Assembly (NCBI GenBank): GCA_022510845.1
Contig: JAFLSR010000016.1
Location: 1-48,520 of the forward strand
Direction of reading: 5' to 3'
Source of the DNA: Treponema sp.
GTDB taxonomy: Bacteria > Spirochaetota > Spirochaetia > Treponematales > Treponemataceae
Length of the DNA: 48,520 bases
The notes beneath the pieces were generated by a model, which was not told the origin of the DNA, ran no database searches, and saw only the letters and a list, made by a program, of their open reading frames with translations. A program made the position numbers and the translations under genes. The first letter of the stretch is position 1; every line of letters begins with the position of its first letter. This document shows positions 25,214 to 33,469 of this stretch, in pieces.

Positions 25214-25242
25214 ATTTTAAAGAAACGCCGAAAAAAATTCAA
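25214..25242 (-). promoter_or_regulatory. xseA promoter, leaderless type
   Basis: On the minus strand TTGAAT (25242-25237), 17 bp, TAAAAT (25219-25214), then six bases and the ATG. One of the clearest cases of this arrangement in the window. Confidence 0.65.
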
Positions 25243-25433
25243 GAGGAGGTTCGCGGCGGATTTTAATCTGAAATTATAAGAATGATTTTTTTGCAACGCA
25301 AAAATTTCTGTGCACAGGATTTTTGAAATGTGAAATTTACCGATGGAATTTTTATTGCTGCGGTTTTTTCGCGCTTATGGCATTGAATTAAAAATTATGA
25401 AAAGAGATGTGTTTGATGAGCCAGCGTTTTGCA

Positions 25434-25477
25434 AAAAGAAGAAACAAAAATTGACGACGCTGGGTCGCCAATTTTTG
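25434..25477 (-). terminator. Terminator of the zinc-ribbon gene
   Basis: On the minus strand CAAAAATTG-GCGAC, loop CCAGC, GTCG-TCAATTTTTG, followed by TTTCTTCTTTTTG. It begins about nine bases after the stop codon. The stretch 25208-25433 upstream of xseA shows no gene. Confidence 0.7.
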
Positions 25478-25485
25478 CCGCCAAA

Positions 25486-25659
25486 TTATTTGAAGTCCTT
25501 TGGCCTGCGTTCAGTGCGCTTGCACTTATTGCATTCGGCTACGTTCTTGAGACGGCCAGCCTGCAACAGTGTTTTCATGACAATTTCGCCGCCGCAATCG
25601 GGGCAGATGAATTTCTGAGTGGCAACTGTAGTTCGCGAGTTTTTACTTGCTCCAGCCAT
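25486..25659 (-). CDS. 57-residue zinc-ribbon protein
   Basis: A short gene with a perfect context: TTGACA-N17-TAAAAT promoter, GGAGG site and a terminator. The product starts MAGASKNSRTTVATQKFICP and holds two metal knuckles, CPDC (residues 19-22) and CNKC (43-46), separated by a basic helix-like segment, with a Lys/Arg-rich C terminus (RTERRPKDFK). The size, knuckle spacing and position beside rpsT suggest a ribosome- or RNA-associated protein, but it does not match L33, L36 or S14 closely and I cannot name it. It is transcribed divergently from rpsT. Confidence 0.82.
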   Translation of the reverse strand: MAGASKNSRTTVATQKFICPDCGGEIVMKTLLQAGRLKNVAECNKCKRTERRPKDFK

Positions 25660-25694
25660 TTTCTTCCTCCAAAAAAATCGATTTCAGTTGAACC

Positions 25695-25723
25695 ATTTTA
25701 TAAAAAAAACGCGGGAATGTCAA
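25695..25723 (-). promoter_or_regulatory. Promoter of the zinc-ribbon gene
   Basis: On the minus strand TTGACA, 17 bp, TAAAAT, about 30 bases before a GGAGG site. Near-consensus, suggesting strong expression. Confidence 0.8.
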
Positions 25724-25792
25724 GTGTGATTCTTGATTTGTGTTCCCTGTTTTTGAACGGAAAAATCTTCGCTTTGTGATGGTTTTTATTAC

Positions 25793-25821
25793 TTGACATT
25801 ATTTTTCGTTTTTGATATTAT
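25793..25821 (+). promoter_or_regulatory. rpsT promoter
   Basis: TTGACA (25793-25798), 17 bp, TATTAT (25816-25821). The predicted leader is about 24 bases and contains a small ATATTG-CCC-AATAT hairpin. Confidence 0.8.
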
Positions 25822-25851
25822 ATTGCCCAATATCAGTTTTGGAGGAATCCT

Positions 25852-26148
25852 TTGGCTAGGAATCAGACTTCAGCGCAAAAACGACATGCGCAGAGTGAAA
25901 AGAGGCGTCTTCGCAACAAAATGGTCAAATCCGAATGTCGCACTTACGCGAAACAGTTCGTTGCACTCGTTGAAAAAAAAGACAAGGAAGGTGCAGAGGC
26001 AAAATTCAGGCAGCTTTCAGGCCGTCTTGATTCGGCTTACGGCAAGGGCATTTTGACTCGCAACGCGGCTTCCCGCAAAAAGTCCCGCATGGCACGCCTT
26101 TTCAACAAGGTGTTCGCAGCACCTGCCACGGAAACACAGGCGCAATAG
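25852..26148 (+). CDS. rpsT: 30S ribosomal protein S20
   Basis: S20 binds 16S rRNA early in 30S assembly. The 98-residue basic protein shows the family pattern (MARNQTSAQKRHAQSEKRRL near the start, GKGILTRNAASRKKSRMARL near the end). The start codon is TTG at 25852, six bases after a perfect GGAGG. E. coli rpsT also starts with UUG and is translationally autoregulated, so the weak start may have the same purpose here. It leads a likely rpsT-HU-bactofilin unit. Confidence 0.95.
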   Translation: MARNQTSAQKRHAQSEKRRLRNKMVKSECRTYAKQFVALVEKKDKEGAEAKFRQLSGRLDSAYGKGILTRNAASRKKSRMARLFNKVFAAPATETQAQ

Positions 26149-26193
26149 TCGGCTTGTTTGGCTTTGCGCTTGTCTTCGTCTTGAACGGTTCGC

Positions 26194-26505
26194 ATGATTT
26201 CAAAGAAAATTACAAAATACGATTTGGTTGAGGCCGTCTACCAGAATTCGAAACACGAAAAAAAAGAAATACAGCAGGTGACGGACTGCCTCATCGAAGA
26301 GTTGAAAAAATCCCTGGCGCGCGGCTTTACTATTGAACTTCGCGGGTTCGGTACGTTCGAGCCGCGTCTCAGAAAAGAAAGGTCTGCGGCGCGCAATCCC
26401 AAGACGGGAGTTGCCGTGCGAAGCCGTGCCCATTATGTCGCGGCTTTTCGTGCGGGGCGCGAATTGAAAAGTTCGCTCTTGGAACTGCCCGTTGAAGAAA
26501 GTTAG
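26194..26505 (+). CDS. HU/IHF-family DNA-binding protein
   Basis: The 103-residue protein has the HU/IHF fold: an N-terminal helical part (ITKYDLVEAVYQNSKHEKKE), the beta-arm region with GFGTFEPRLRKERSAARNPKTG, and the conserved RNPKTG tip. It should bend and compact DNA. About ten extra C-terminal residues (LLELPVEES) exceed a typical HU. No Shine-Dalgarno sequence is visible before ATG 26194, 45 bases after rpsT. HU and IHF cannot be separated on this evidence. Confidence 0.92.
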   Translation: MISKKITKYDLVEAVYQNSKHEKKEIQQVTDCLIEELKKSLARGFTIELRGFGTFEPRLRKERSAARNPKTGVAVRSRAHYVAAFRAGRELKSSLLELPVEES

Positions 26506-26511
26506 TTTGGT

Positions 26512-26934
26512 ATGGAAAAGCAATCTAAAAACATCACGATTCTCGGCGCTGATACCGAATTCGATGGCGTGTTGGAATTCACCGACAATCTCAAAATCAA
26601 TGGAAAATTCAACGGCACGATAAAATCGTCCGGAAATTTGGAAATAGATAAAACCGCCGTCTGCACAGTGGACAAAATTTCTGCCGGCTCGGTAGTGGTT
26701 TCGGGAACGGTTCGAGGCGACATTCATGCCGACGAGCGAATCGAAATGTGCGGCGGAAGCAAAGTGATGGGAAATGTTCAGACCGCAAGGCTTCGCATTG
26801 CCGACAACGTTGAATTCGATGGACAGGTTTCGATGCTGGAAAAAGAGCCTGATGTGGACTTGTTTTCCGTGGCAAGCGCGGAATACAAAAGCAGCCTAGT
26901 GCTCAATTCGAATTCCGCCGACGGTGATTTGTAA
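26512..26934 (+). CDS. Bactofilin
   Basis: Bactofilins polymerise without nucleotide into filaments that organise the cell envelope and shape. The 140-residue product has the right-handed beta-helix pattern of regularly spaced G and hydrophobic residues (FDGVLEFTDNLKINGKFNGT, ISAGSVVVSGTVRGDIHADE, VMGNVQTARLRIADNVEFDG; about residues 15-110) with short disordered ends. It starts six bases after the HU gene, suggesting cotranscription. In spirochaetes a bactofilin role in helical shape or motility is plausible but not shown here. Confidence 0.9.
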   Translation: MEKQSKNITILGADTEFDGVLEFTDNLKINGKFNGTIKSSGNLEIDKTAVCTVDKISAGSVVVSGTVRGDIHADERIEMCGGSKVMGNVQTARLRIADNVEFDGQVSMLEKEPDVDLFSVASAEYKSSLVLNSNSADGDL

Positions 26935-27022
26935 GATTCGGCAGAATTCGGTTTGAAATATGATTGAAATTGCGCCTGCGGAAATTTGTTTTTCGCACGG
27001 CGGATTTTTGAAGAAAACTTGT

Positions 27023-27067
27023 AAGCAACTTGTTGCGATGCAAGCCATTGGTTTGCGTTCAATTTCA
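27023..27067 (-). repeat. Inverted copies of palindromic modules upstream of rho
   Basis: Read on the minus strand, 27067-27040 matches positions 1-28 at 27 of 28 bases (TGAAATTGAACGCAA-A/G-CCAATGGCTTGC), and 27038-27023 (TCGCAACAAGTTGCTT) is identical to 31400-31415. Both modules are short palindromes. The 317-base gap 26935-27251 otherwise holds no gene; a TTGAAA near 27197 with an AT-rich box before 27230 may be the rho promoter. Confidence 0.6.
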
Positions 27068-27251
27068 GCGGCAGATTTTAAACCTTGAAATTAAAATCGA
27101 TGCAAAACCTGCGCGAGCGGGCGATGCTGTATTTTGGTTTGGCGCAAGAAGACGCTTGTGGGGAAAGCGTTTTTTTGTGGATGAGTTTGTTCAAAATTGA
27201 AATCACTTTTTTTCAAAATAATAACTGAAAACAATTTTACGGAGTTTCATT

Positions 27252-28931
27252 ATGTCAGATGAAGGTCTTGAAAATTCAACGGAAAACGCAGAGGAAAAGC
27301 CGAAACGCCGCCGCATAGTGCGGAGGTCTTTCTCAAAGTCAGACGAAGCGGCAGTGCAAGAAGGCGCGATGGAATCGCAGGCTGAACGTCCGCGGCAGGA
27401 AGAGCGGTCGTATGCGGGAGGCGACGGCGAGTTTTCGCGCGAAGCGCAATGGGAAGGCTCTCGCGAAGATTCGTCGGAAGGAGATGAATCGGAAAGCCAT
27501 TCGCAGGGTAGGTCTTATGGCAGACCGAATGCAAGGCGCGATGTGCGCGGAATGAAATCTTACGGGATGCGCCAAAATGGTCGCCGCCCAAATCGAGAGA
27601 ACATGCCGCCCGACAACACTCCCACTCCTGAAAATTCCCCGGACTATGATTCAAAACCGCGTCTTGAAATAAACATCCTTACAAAAAAAAGTATGCCGGA
27701 ACTTCGCGAGATGGCCATCCAGTATGGCGCGTCCCAAGAAAATCTTGCTTCGATGAAAAAGCAGGATTTGATTTTCTGCATTTTGAAGGGGCACACCGAA
27801 CACGGCGGAATAATCTTTGCGAGCGGCGCGCTCGAAATTTTGCCGGACGGATACGGCTTTTTGCGAAGCCCGCAGAACAATTATTTGCCGGGGCCGGACG
27901 ACATCTACATTTCGCCGAGCCAAATCAGGCTTTTCAATTTGAAGACGGGCGACACAGTCTACGGGCAGATTCGCAGTCCGAAAGAAGGCGAAAGGTTCTT
28001 CGCGCTTTTGCGTGTGGAATCCGTGAACTTTGACGATCCGCGAGTTGCGCAGACGCGAGTTCCGTTCGAAAACCTCACACCGCTTTATCCGAATCAGAAA
28101 TTCCGCCTTGAGACGGTTTCAACCGAACTTTCCACTCGCATTGTGGATTTGTTCTGTCCGATTGGAAAGGGTCAGAGGCTTTTGATTGTCGCGCCTCCGA
28201 AAGCGGGCAAGACGATTTTGATGCAAAAAATCGCGAACGCGATTACGGCGAACAATCCCGAAGTTTATCTCATCGTGCTTTTGATTGACGAGCGTCCCGA
28301 AGAAGTGACGGAGATGGAGCGTTCGATTAAGGCGGAGGTGATTTCGTCCACGTTCGACGAGCAGGCTACGCGCCATGTTAATGTGGCTGAGATGGTTTTG
28401 GAAAAGGCGAAACGCCTTGTCGAGCACAAGCGCGACGTTGTGATTTTTCTTGATTCGATTACGCGCCTTGCCCGCGCCTACAACCAGACTGTTCCCACTT
28501 CCGGAAAAGTGCTTTCGGGCGGCGTGGATTCCAACGCGCTTCACAAGCCCAAGCGATTTTTCGGAGCGGCGCGCAACATCGAAGAAGGCGGAAGCCTCAC
28601 GATAATTTCCACCGCGCTCATCGAAACCGGCAGCCGAATGGACGAAGTGATTTTCGAAGAGTTCAAGGGCACGGGCAACAGCGAAATCGATTTGGACAGA
28701 AAACTTTCCGAGCGAAGGCTTTTCCCCGCAATCAACATCAAAAAATCCGGCACGCGCAAAGAAGAGCTTTTGCTCACGGACAACGAACTGCAAAAACTCT
28801 GGGTTTTGCGCAAGGTCATCAATCCGATGGAAGACGCGGAAATCACCGAACTCATTTTGGACAGAATGCGAAAGAGCAAGGACAACGATGCCTTCCTCGC
28901 TTCGATGAACACGGGCACTGCGGCGAGTTAG
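27252..28931 (+). CDS. rho: Transcription termination factor Rho
   Basis: Rho is the hexameric RNA helicase that ends transcripts. The 559-residue protein has an N-terminal extension of about 130 residues rich in Arg, Glu, Ser and Gly, then the Rho N-terminal and RNA-binding CSD domains ([20 protein letters not shown]), Walker [12 protein letters not shown] (about 315-325), [13 protein letters not shown], the Q-loop region and the [20 protein letters not shown] motif. The ATG has a GGAG site. The extension, about 140 residues beyond E. coli Rho, is likely disordered and may alter RNA loading or phase behaviour. Confidence 0.96.
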   Translation: MSDEGLENSTENAEEKPKRRRIVRRSFSKSDEAAVQEGAMESQAERPRQEERSYAGGDGEFSREAQWEGSREDSSEGDESESHSQGRSYGRPNARRDVRGMKSYGMRQNGRRPNRENMPPDNTPTPENSPDYDSKPRLEINILTKKSMPELREMAIQYGASQENLASMKKQDLIFCILKGHTEHGGIIFASGALEILPDGYGFLRSPQNNYLPGPDDIYISPSQIRLFNLKTGDTVYGQIRSPKEGERFFALLRVESVNFDDPRVAQTRVPFENLTPLYPNQKFRLETVSTELSTRIVDLFCPIGKGQRLLIVAPPKAGKTILMQKIANAITANNPEVYLIVLLIDERPEEVTEMERSIKAEVISSTFDEQATRHVNVAEMVLEKAKRLVEHKRDVVIFLDSITRLARAYNQTVPTSGKVLSGGVDSNALHKPKRFFGAARNIEEGGSLTIISTALIETGSRMDEVIFEEFKGTGNSEIDLDRKLSERRLFPAINIKKSGTRKEELLLTDNELQKLWVLRKVINPMEDAEITELILDRMRKSKDNDAFLASMNTGTAAS

Positions 28932-29045
28932 TGAATAGTGAATGTGTGTGTGGGGGGGAGCACCTACAGGTGCGACCCTCTAGGGGTATCCGCGCCGCGC
29001 ATTTAAAGAAAACTCGGAGTGGCACAAATCGAAGATTTTTACTAC

Positions 29046-29074
29046 TTGACATTATTTTCACTTTTTGCTAGTAT
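29046..29074 (+). promoter_or_regulatory. rpmE promoter
   Basis: TTGACA (29046-29051), 17 bp, TAGTAT (29069-29074). The flanks (ACTTGACATTATTTTC) match those of the rpsT promoter over 14 or more bases, suggesting a shared ribosomal-protein promoter style. Between rho and this site, GCACCT-AC-AGGTGC and ACCCT-CT-AGGGGT palindromes at about 28960-28990 lack a T run. Confidence 0.65.
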
Positions 29075-29152
29075 GTCCTAAATTTGGAATAAATTTTGTG
29101 GACGCGGTTTGGGCGGCTGTCCTGCGCGTTCGGGCAAAATATTGGAGGAATT

Positions 29153-29365
29153 ATGAAAAAGGGAATCCATCCTGAGTATACGCTTACGAAAATCACTTGC
29201 GTTTGCGGCAATGTCATCGAAACTCGCTCGACGGTAAAGGACATTCATGTTGAAATCTGTTCGGCGTGTCATCCGTTCTACACGGGCAAGCAGAAGCTTG
29301 TGGACACTGCGGGACGAATCGACCGCTTCAACAAGCGTTACGGAATCAAAGCGGAAGCGAACTAA
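29153..29365 (+). CDS. rpmE: 50S ribosomal protein L31
   Basis: The 70-residue protein starts [20 protein letters not shown] after a GGAGG site. The Cys residues CVC (about 16-18) and CSAC (about 36-39) make it the zinc-binding (C+) form of L31. [24 protein letters not shown] is the family signature. In bacteria with a second, zinc-free L31 this copy is used in zinc-replete growth; no such paralogue is seen here. The leader is about 70 bases. Confidence 0.96.
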   Translation: MKKGIHPEYTLTKITCVCGNVIETRSTVKDIHVEICSACHPFYTGKQKLVDTAGRIDRFNKRYGIKAEAN

Positions 29366-29383
29366 CTTTTAGAGACTTACGCG

Positions 29384-30547
29384 TCAAAGCCGTCCATCGC
29401 GGGCGGCTTTTTTTATTTCCCAAACTCGGTGCGGGCGTTTTTGCTCGAAGTCCATGTCGATGCTTTCATCTGTAATTTCCGCGACTTCTAGCAGCGCGTT
29501 TTCTTCGAGCAAATTTCTTTCGAATGAAAGCCTTCTTGAATTGGTGGAAAAAAAGAGCGAGCCGTTTTCGGCGAGGATTTTTATGCACAAGTTTGCAAGT
29601 GTGCTCCAGTCGCGGTTCAAGTCGAGGTCGCCCCGCATTTTTTTTGAATTGCTGAATGTGGGAGGGTCTAAAATTATTATATCGAATTTTTTTCCGACGC
29701 GAATCGCTTCTTCAAGAAATTCGAATGCGTCGTTTCGGAAGAATTTGAATTCAGATTTGTGCGGCATTCCGTTGATTCCATTGAGCGAAAAATTTTTCTT
29801 CGACCATTCAAGGTAGGTGTTGGACAAATCCACCGATTCGACTTCCGCCGCGCCGCCAGACGCTGCCGCCACCGAAAACGAGGACGTGTAGCAGAAAAGG
29901 TTCAGCACGCGCTTTCCTTGGGAGCGGCCTTTTATGAGCGCGCGCATTTTTCGCATATCCAAAAAAAGCCCAGTGTCGATGTATTCCGAAAGATTCAGAA
30001 AAAAAATCGAGCCGTTTTCAAAGACGCATCCCGTGATTTTCGTCCGCGTGTTTTGCCATGCGGAAATTTCGTCTAAATCAAGCGAAGAATTTTCTTTTGA
30101 ATATTGCGAGCCGCCTTTTTCGTGCCTGCGAATTTTGCAGACGATGTGGCTGCGTTTGATTTCGAGCGCGTCCGAAAGGCTTGCGCAAATTTCGGAAAGC
30201 CAGCGCGCTTCTTCCGCGTCTGATTTTTTATGTTGCGGCGGACGCTCGTAAAGGAAAATTTTCAGGTAGGTGCGCGAAAGCCTTTTTTGTGCCGCGCCCG
30301 GAACATTTTGGCTTTCGTCCTTGGCTTGTTGTGCAACGAACGCCACGGTCTCTTGCGGTGAGTTGATTTCTTCCGGAAGAAATTCGTACAAGTCGATTGC
30401 CAAGGGAATCTCAGGAATGTCGCGGTCGTAGAGGCGGAAACAAGTGATTAAATTTTTCCTGGCCCATTTCCGAAGAACGCGGAATTTTTTTTGTACGCGG
30501 TTTTTCAGGAGGATGGCTTGGTATTCGTTTTTTTCATTTTTTTCCAT
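29384..30547 (-). CDS. RlmK-like SAM-dependent rRNA methyltransferase
   Basis: The 387-residue protein resembles the C-terminal (RlmK) half of the fused RlmKL enzyme that makes m7G2069 in 23S rRNA. Visible motifs are SEYIDTGLFLDMRKMRALIK, the SAM-binding motif VLNLFCYTSSFSVAAASGGA, the acidic motif ESVDLSNTYLEWSKKN and the catalytic-site DPPTFSNSKKM. The THUMP and RlmL parts are absent, so this is a stand-alone form; RlmI is a less likely match as the PUA domain is not seen. Start ATG 30547 overlaps the end of nudC by 14 bases and has GGAAG upstream. The C terminus overlaps the rpmE terminator. Confidence 0.82.
   Translation of the reverse strand: MEKNEKNEYQAILLKNRVQKKFRVLRKWARKNLITCFRLYDRDIPEIPLAIDLYEFLPEEINSPQETVAFVAQQAKDESQNVPGAAQKRLSRTYLKIFLYERPPQHKKSDAEEARWLSEICASLSDALEIKRSHIVCKIRRHEKGGSQYSKENSSLDLDEISAWQNTRTKITGCVFENGSIFFLNLSEYIDTGLFLDMRKMRALIKGRSQGKRVLNLFCYTSSFSVAAASGGAAEVESVDLSNTYLEWSKKNFSLNGINGMPHKSEFKFFRNDAFEFLEEAIRVGKKFDIIILDPPTFSNSKKMRGDLDLNRDWSTLANLCIKILAENGSLFFSTNSRRLSFERNLLEENALLEVAEITDESIDMDFEQKRPHRVWEIKKAARDGRL
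29385..29416 (+). terminator. rpmE terminator
   Basis: AAAGCCG-T-CC, loop ATCGC, GG-G-CGGCTTT followed by TTTTATTT. It overlaps the last codons of the convergent methyltransferase gene. Confidence 0.8.
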
Positions 30548-31367
30548 AGAGCAACTTCCATGCGATAGAGCCGCACCCGGGAAGCATATTTTCGTCCGGA
30601 AGTGCATCGCGTTTGAAAAAGCGGGCTTCGGCGATTTCTTCTTCTTGCAGGACAAGTTCGCCGCCCGCGTATTCCGCGCTGTATGCCAACATCAGTTGAT
30701 CCGGGAAGGGCCAACTCTGCGTTTGAAGCGGAACGATGTTTTTGAGCGTGATTCCCACTTCTTCCATTGCTTCGCGCCGAACGGTGTCTTCCGCACTTTC
30801 GCCGAGTTCGATGAATCCCGAAATGTGCGAAAAGAATTTTGCTCCGAAATGTTTGTTGCGCACCAAAAGAATTTCGTCGCCGCGATGGATGATGACGATT
30901 ACGCAAGGCTCGATTCTTGGGAAAAGGCGGAAGGAGCATTTCGGGCAAATGAGGGCGGTGTAGTTTTTGTCGTCGTGAAAGCGCGCACCGCATTTTGGGC
31001 AATGGCGGTATGTGTCGTGCCAAGAAACGATTCCCTTCGCGCGCAAGGCGAGTGGCGAGGCGGTTTCGTTTTCAAAGCAGAATTCCCGCAGCGGAATGTA
31101 TTCGAATCCTTGCAGAATGTTTTGTTGCGGAACGTCTTGCGAAGCCTCGCTTGGATTTGCGTCGCACAATGCGGCGGAATAGTTTTGCGGCGTTTCACAA
31201 ATCGCATCGCGGAGAAGACCGAGTTTTTTTTGCTCCGAAACGAATTGTTCGAATGCGCTCGCGTCCGGCAGTTCGAAAATGCCTTGCGGATTTTTTTTTG
31301 CAAGTACAAATTTGTCGCAAAATATGAAAAAAGTTTTTTTGTCTTTCGTGTCGTAATTTATCGCCAT
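30534..31367 (-). CDS. nudC: NADH pyrophosphatase / RNA de-NADding enzyme NudC
   Basis: NudC hydrolyses NAD(H) and removes NAD caps from RNA. The 277-residue protein has a zinc ribbon (CPKCG and CPKC, about residues 123-145), a Nudix box (GFIELGESAEDTV...REAMEEVGI, about 188-210) and the NudC-specific TQSWPFPDQLML, close to the SQPWPFPxS motif. The start at ATG 31367 has no Shine-Dalgarno sequence and an AT-rich stretch directly before it. It overlaps the RlmK-like gene, suggesting an operon, and is divergent from the DEAD-box helicase. Confidence 0.93.
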   Translation of the reverse strand: MAINYDTKDKKTFFIFCDKFVLAKKNPQGIFELPDASAFEQFVSEQKKLGLLRDAICETPQNYSAALCDANPSEASQDVPQQNILQGFEYIPLREFCFENETASPLALRAKGIVSWHDTYRHCPKCGARFHDDKNYTALICPKCSFRLFPRIEPCVIVIIHRGDEILLVRNKHFGAKFFSHISGFIELGESAEDTVRREAMEEVGITLKNIVPLQTQSWPFPDQLMLAYSAEYAGGELVLQEEEIAEARFFKRDALPDENMLPGCGSIAWKLLYGKK

Positions 31368-31399
31368 TTTTTATTAAATTGCGCTTTGTTTGAATGTAG

Positions 31400-31623
31400 T
31401 CGCAACAAGTTGCTTGCGAGTTTTTGCTTGCTCGCGAGATTCGCGTTTTGCCACAATGCTGCGCTTGCTGCATCGCTTCCGTTGGGGCTACCTTCTGCAT
31501 CGTTACGTGCGCAAGGCTTCGCCTTGCTACCGAGTTTTTGCTTGCTCGCACTGCTCGCATTTTCGTTTGCTGCGCTTCCAAACCGCAAAAACTCGCTTCC
31601 GAACGGGGGTTCAAAAAAGAAAC
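31400..31623. repeat. Palindrome mosaic in the nudC/helicase divergent spacer
   Basis: This spacer contains GCAA-CAAG-TTGC, two copies of the 19-mer CGAGTTTTTGCTTGCTCGC (31417-31435 and 31531-31549), GCAAGGC-TTC-GCCTTGC (31511-31527) and a GGGTT...AACCC hairpin near 31606-31624. The sequence GCAAG...CTTGCTAC-CGAGTTTT parallels GCAAG...CTTGCTAT-CGAGTTTT at 12-40, so modules recur in the same order. No gene is credible in 31368-31664. Confidence 0.6.
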
Positions 31624-31627
31624 CCTC

Positions 31628-31656
31628 TATACATTAAAAGAAAAATTTGATATAAT
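31628..31656 (+). promoter_or_regulatory. Helicase promoter, near-leaderless
   Basis: TATACA (31628-31633), 17 bp, TATAAT (31651-31656) with an extended TGATATAAT. The 12-mer TTTGATATAATG is identical to that in the ruvA promoter. Eight bases separate the -10 box from the ATG. Confidence 0.55.
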
Positions 31657-31664
31657 GTCAAGAT

Positions 31665-33308
31665 ATGGATTTCAGTGAATTTTCCTTGCACGAGGACCTT
31701 CTTAAAGGCATAGCCGCGGCTGGCTATGTGACGTGCACTCCTGTTCAGGAACAGGTTTTAAAGACATCGCTTTCCGGGGACGATTTGTATGTTCAGTCCC
31801 AGACCGGAACTGGCAAGACGGCCGCATATTTGATTCCGACGATTCAGGAATTGATTTCGAATCCTGAAAATTCAGGCAAGAAGGCTTTGATTTTGGTGCC
31901 GACGCGCGAACTTGCGGTTCAGGTTGAGGAAGAGGCGAAAAAACTCGTTTCCGCGACAAAACTTTCCGCGTTCAGCTTTTACGGTGGCGTCGGATATTCC
32001 AAGCAAGTCGAGGCGCTGCAAAAGGGCGTTGATTTTATCATTGGAACTCCGGGGCGAATCATCGACCTAAAAAAAGGCGGGCAACTTGATTTGAGCGCGG
32101 TGGCGTTCCTTGCGATTGACGAGGCGGACAGGATGTTCGACATGGGATTCTATCCCGACTTGCGCGAGATTCTCAAATTCATTCCGAAGCCCGAAAGCCG
32201 CCAGACTATGCTTTTTTCTGCCACGCTGAATACTTACGTGAAGAACCTCGCTTGGGAATACACGCGCGACGCGAAGGAAATCACAATCGAAGCGGAAAAC
32301 ATCACGGTGGACGAAATCGACCAGGAATTGATTCACGTTTCGAGCGACAAAAAGTTGCCGCTGCTTTTGGGAATCCTTCAGAGGGAAAATCCCGCGAGCA
32401 TCCTTATTTTCTGCAACACAAAGCGCGGCGCGGAAGTCCTTGGTAAGCGGCTCAAGATAAACGGCTATCAAAGCGAATTCCTCATCGGCGATATGCAGCA
32501 GTCCAAGCGGCTTGAAGTGATGAACCGATTCAAGGAAGGAAAGGTTTCGATGCTTGTTGCCACCGATGTCGCTGCGCGCGGAATCGACGTTGACGATTTG
32601 GCGATGGTGGTGAACTACGACCTTCCGATTGAGCCTGAAAATTATGTCCACAGAATTGGGCGCACAGCTCGCGCGGGAAAAAGCGGCAAGGCGTACACGT
32701 TCTGTTCGGAAAAGGATGTCTACGATTTGCCTGCAATCGAACGCTACATCGACAAGAAAATTCCTTCGACGGTTTGCGCGGACGATATGCTTTCCGATGA
32801 CAAAAGCAAAGGTGTTTACATCAAACTCGACAGTTACGGCTACGATGAGCGCGATGAATATCATTCGAAAAACGGCGGTGGACGCGCAAGAAATTCGAAT
32901 AGGCATGCGGAAAGAAATTCCCGCAGGAAATTCGAGCGCAATCGAAAACGAGGCGAGTCAAGGCGTTCCGATTCGCGCATGGAAGGCCGTGGCGCGAAAA
33001 AGGCGTTCGAGGCGGAGGAAAATCTCGAAGGGCTTTCTTTTGAAGAGCGCATGGCGGTCTACAAAAAAAAGTACGCGGGCAATTCCGCTTCCGTGTCAGG
33101 GGAGGGGGCTGCTTTTTCAAAACGCGAGCGCGCGGAAGGGAAGAATTTTTCAAAGAAAAAGGACCGCAGAAATTCACCGAAGCCAAAATCGAACGCGCCT
33201 CGGAAAAGCGCAGTTTCACAAAGCGCTGATGTTTCCAAAGAAAAGCACACGCTTGAGAACACTGGATTTTTCGCGCGGCTTAAAAGACTTTTCGGCGGAA
33301 AAAAATAA
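31665..33308 (+). CDS. DEAD-box RNA helicase
   Basis: ATP-dependent RNA helicase for ribosome assembly or mRNA remodelling. The 547-residue protein has the Q motif (TPVQEQVL), motif I (AQTGTGKTAAYL, with S-Q before it), PTRELAVQ, GTPGRI, DEAD (IDEADRMF), SAT, the C-terminal motifs LVATDVAARGID and HRIGRTARAGKSG, and a long basic tail (about 385-547) rich in Arg, Ser and Lys. The tail recalls RhlE/CsdA-type enzymes, which need it for RNA binding. There is no Shine-Dalgarno sequence; a TATAAT box ends eight bases before the ATG. A four-hairpin element follows immediately. Confidence 0.93.
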   Translation: MDFSEFSLHEDLLKGIAAAGYVTCTPVQEQVLKTSLSGDDLYVQSQTGTGKTAAYLIPTIQELISNPENSGKKALILVPTRELAVQVEEEAKKLVSATKLSAFSFYGGVGYSKQVEALQKGVDFIIGTPGRIIDLKKGGQLDLSAVAFLAIDEADRMFDMGFYPDLREILKFIPKPESRQTMLFSATLNTYVKNLAWEYTRDAKEITIEAENITVDEIDQELIHVSSDKKLPLLLGILQRENPASILIFCNTKRGAEVLGKRLKINGYQSEFLIGDMQQSKRLEVMNRFKEGKVSMLVATDVAARGIDVDDLAMVVNYDLPIEPENYVHRIGRTARAGKSGKAYTFCSEKDVYDLPAIERYIDKKIPSTVCADDMLSDDKSKGVYIKLDSYGYDERDEYHSKNGGGRARNSNRHAERNSRRKFERNRKRGESRRSDSRMEGRGAKKAFEAEENLEGLSFEERMAVYKKKYAGNSASVSGEGAAFSKRERAEGKNFSKKKDRRNSPKPKSNAPRKSAVSQSADVSKEKHTLENTGFFARLKRLFGGKK

Positions 33309-33314
33309 TAAAAT

Positions 33315-33450
33315 GTCAAAACCAGTCGCACATTGGGCGCGACTGGTTTTGACTTCGGGTTTTCTGCGAAAACTCGCCTATTTATTGTAGTTTCTCACAA
33401 CTTTTGCAACATCGCATTTCCGACATTTTCAAAAATTGAAAATATCGGAA
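33315..33450 (+). repeat. Four-hairpin composite element between helicase and rpoN
   Basis: Hairpin 0 is a 15-bp perfect stem (GTCAAAACCAGTCGC/GCGACTGGTTTTGAC, 33315-33353), which may also end helicase transcription. Beta is CGGGTTTTCTGCGAAAACTCG (33356-33376), the linker CCTATTTATTG, gamma is degenerate, and delta is TTCCGACATTTTC/GAAAATATCGGAA (33418-33450). The about 136-nt length matches the other copies. The rpoN promoter lies just beyond it. Confidence 0.75.
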
Positions 33451-33469
33451 AATAACTCTTTCTTTAAAA

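Noticed and set aside
29020..29045. Possible sigma-54 site (TGGCAC) before rpmE
   Set aside because: The -12 GC element is missing at the required spacing; a sigma-70 promoter follows immediately.
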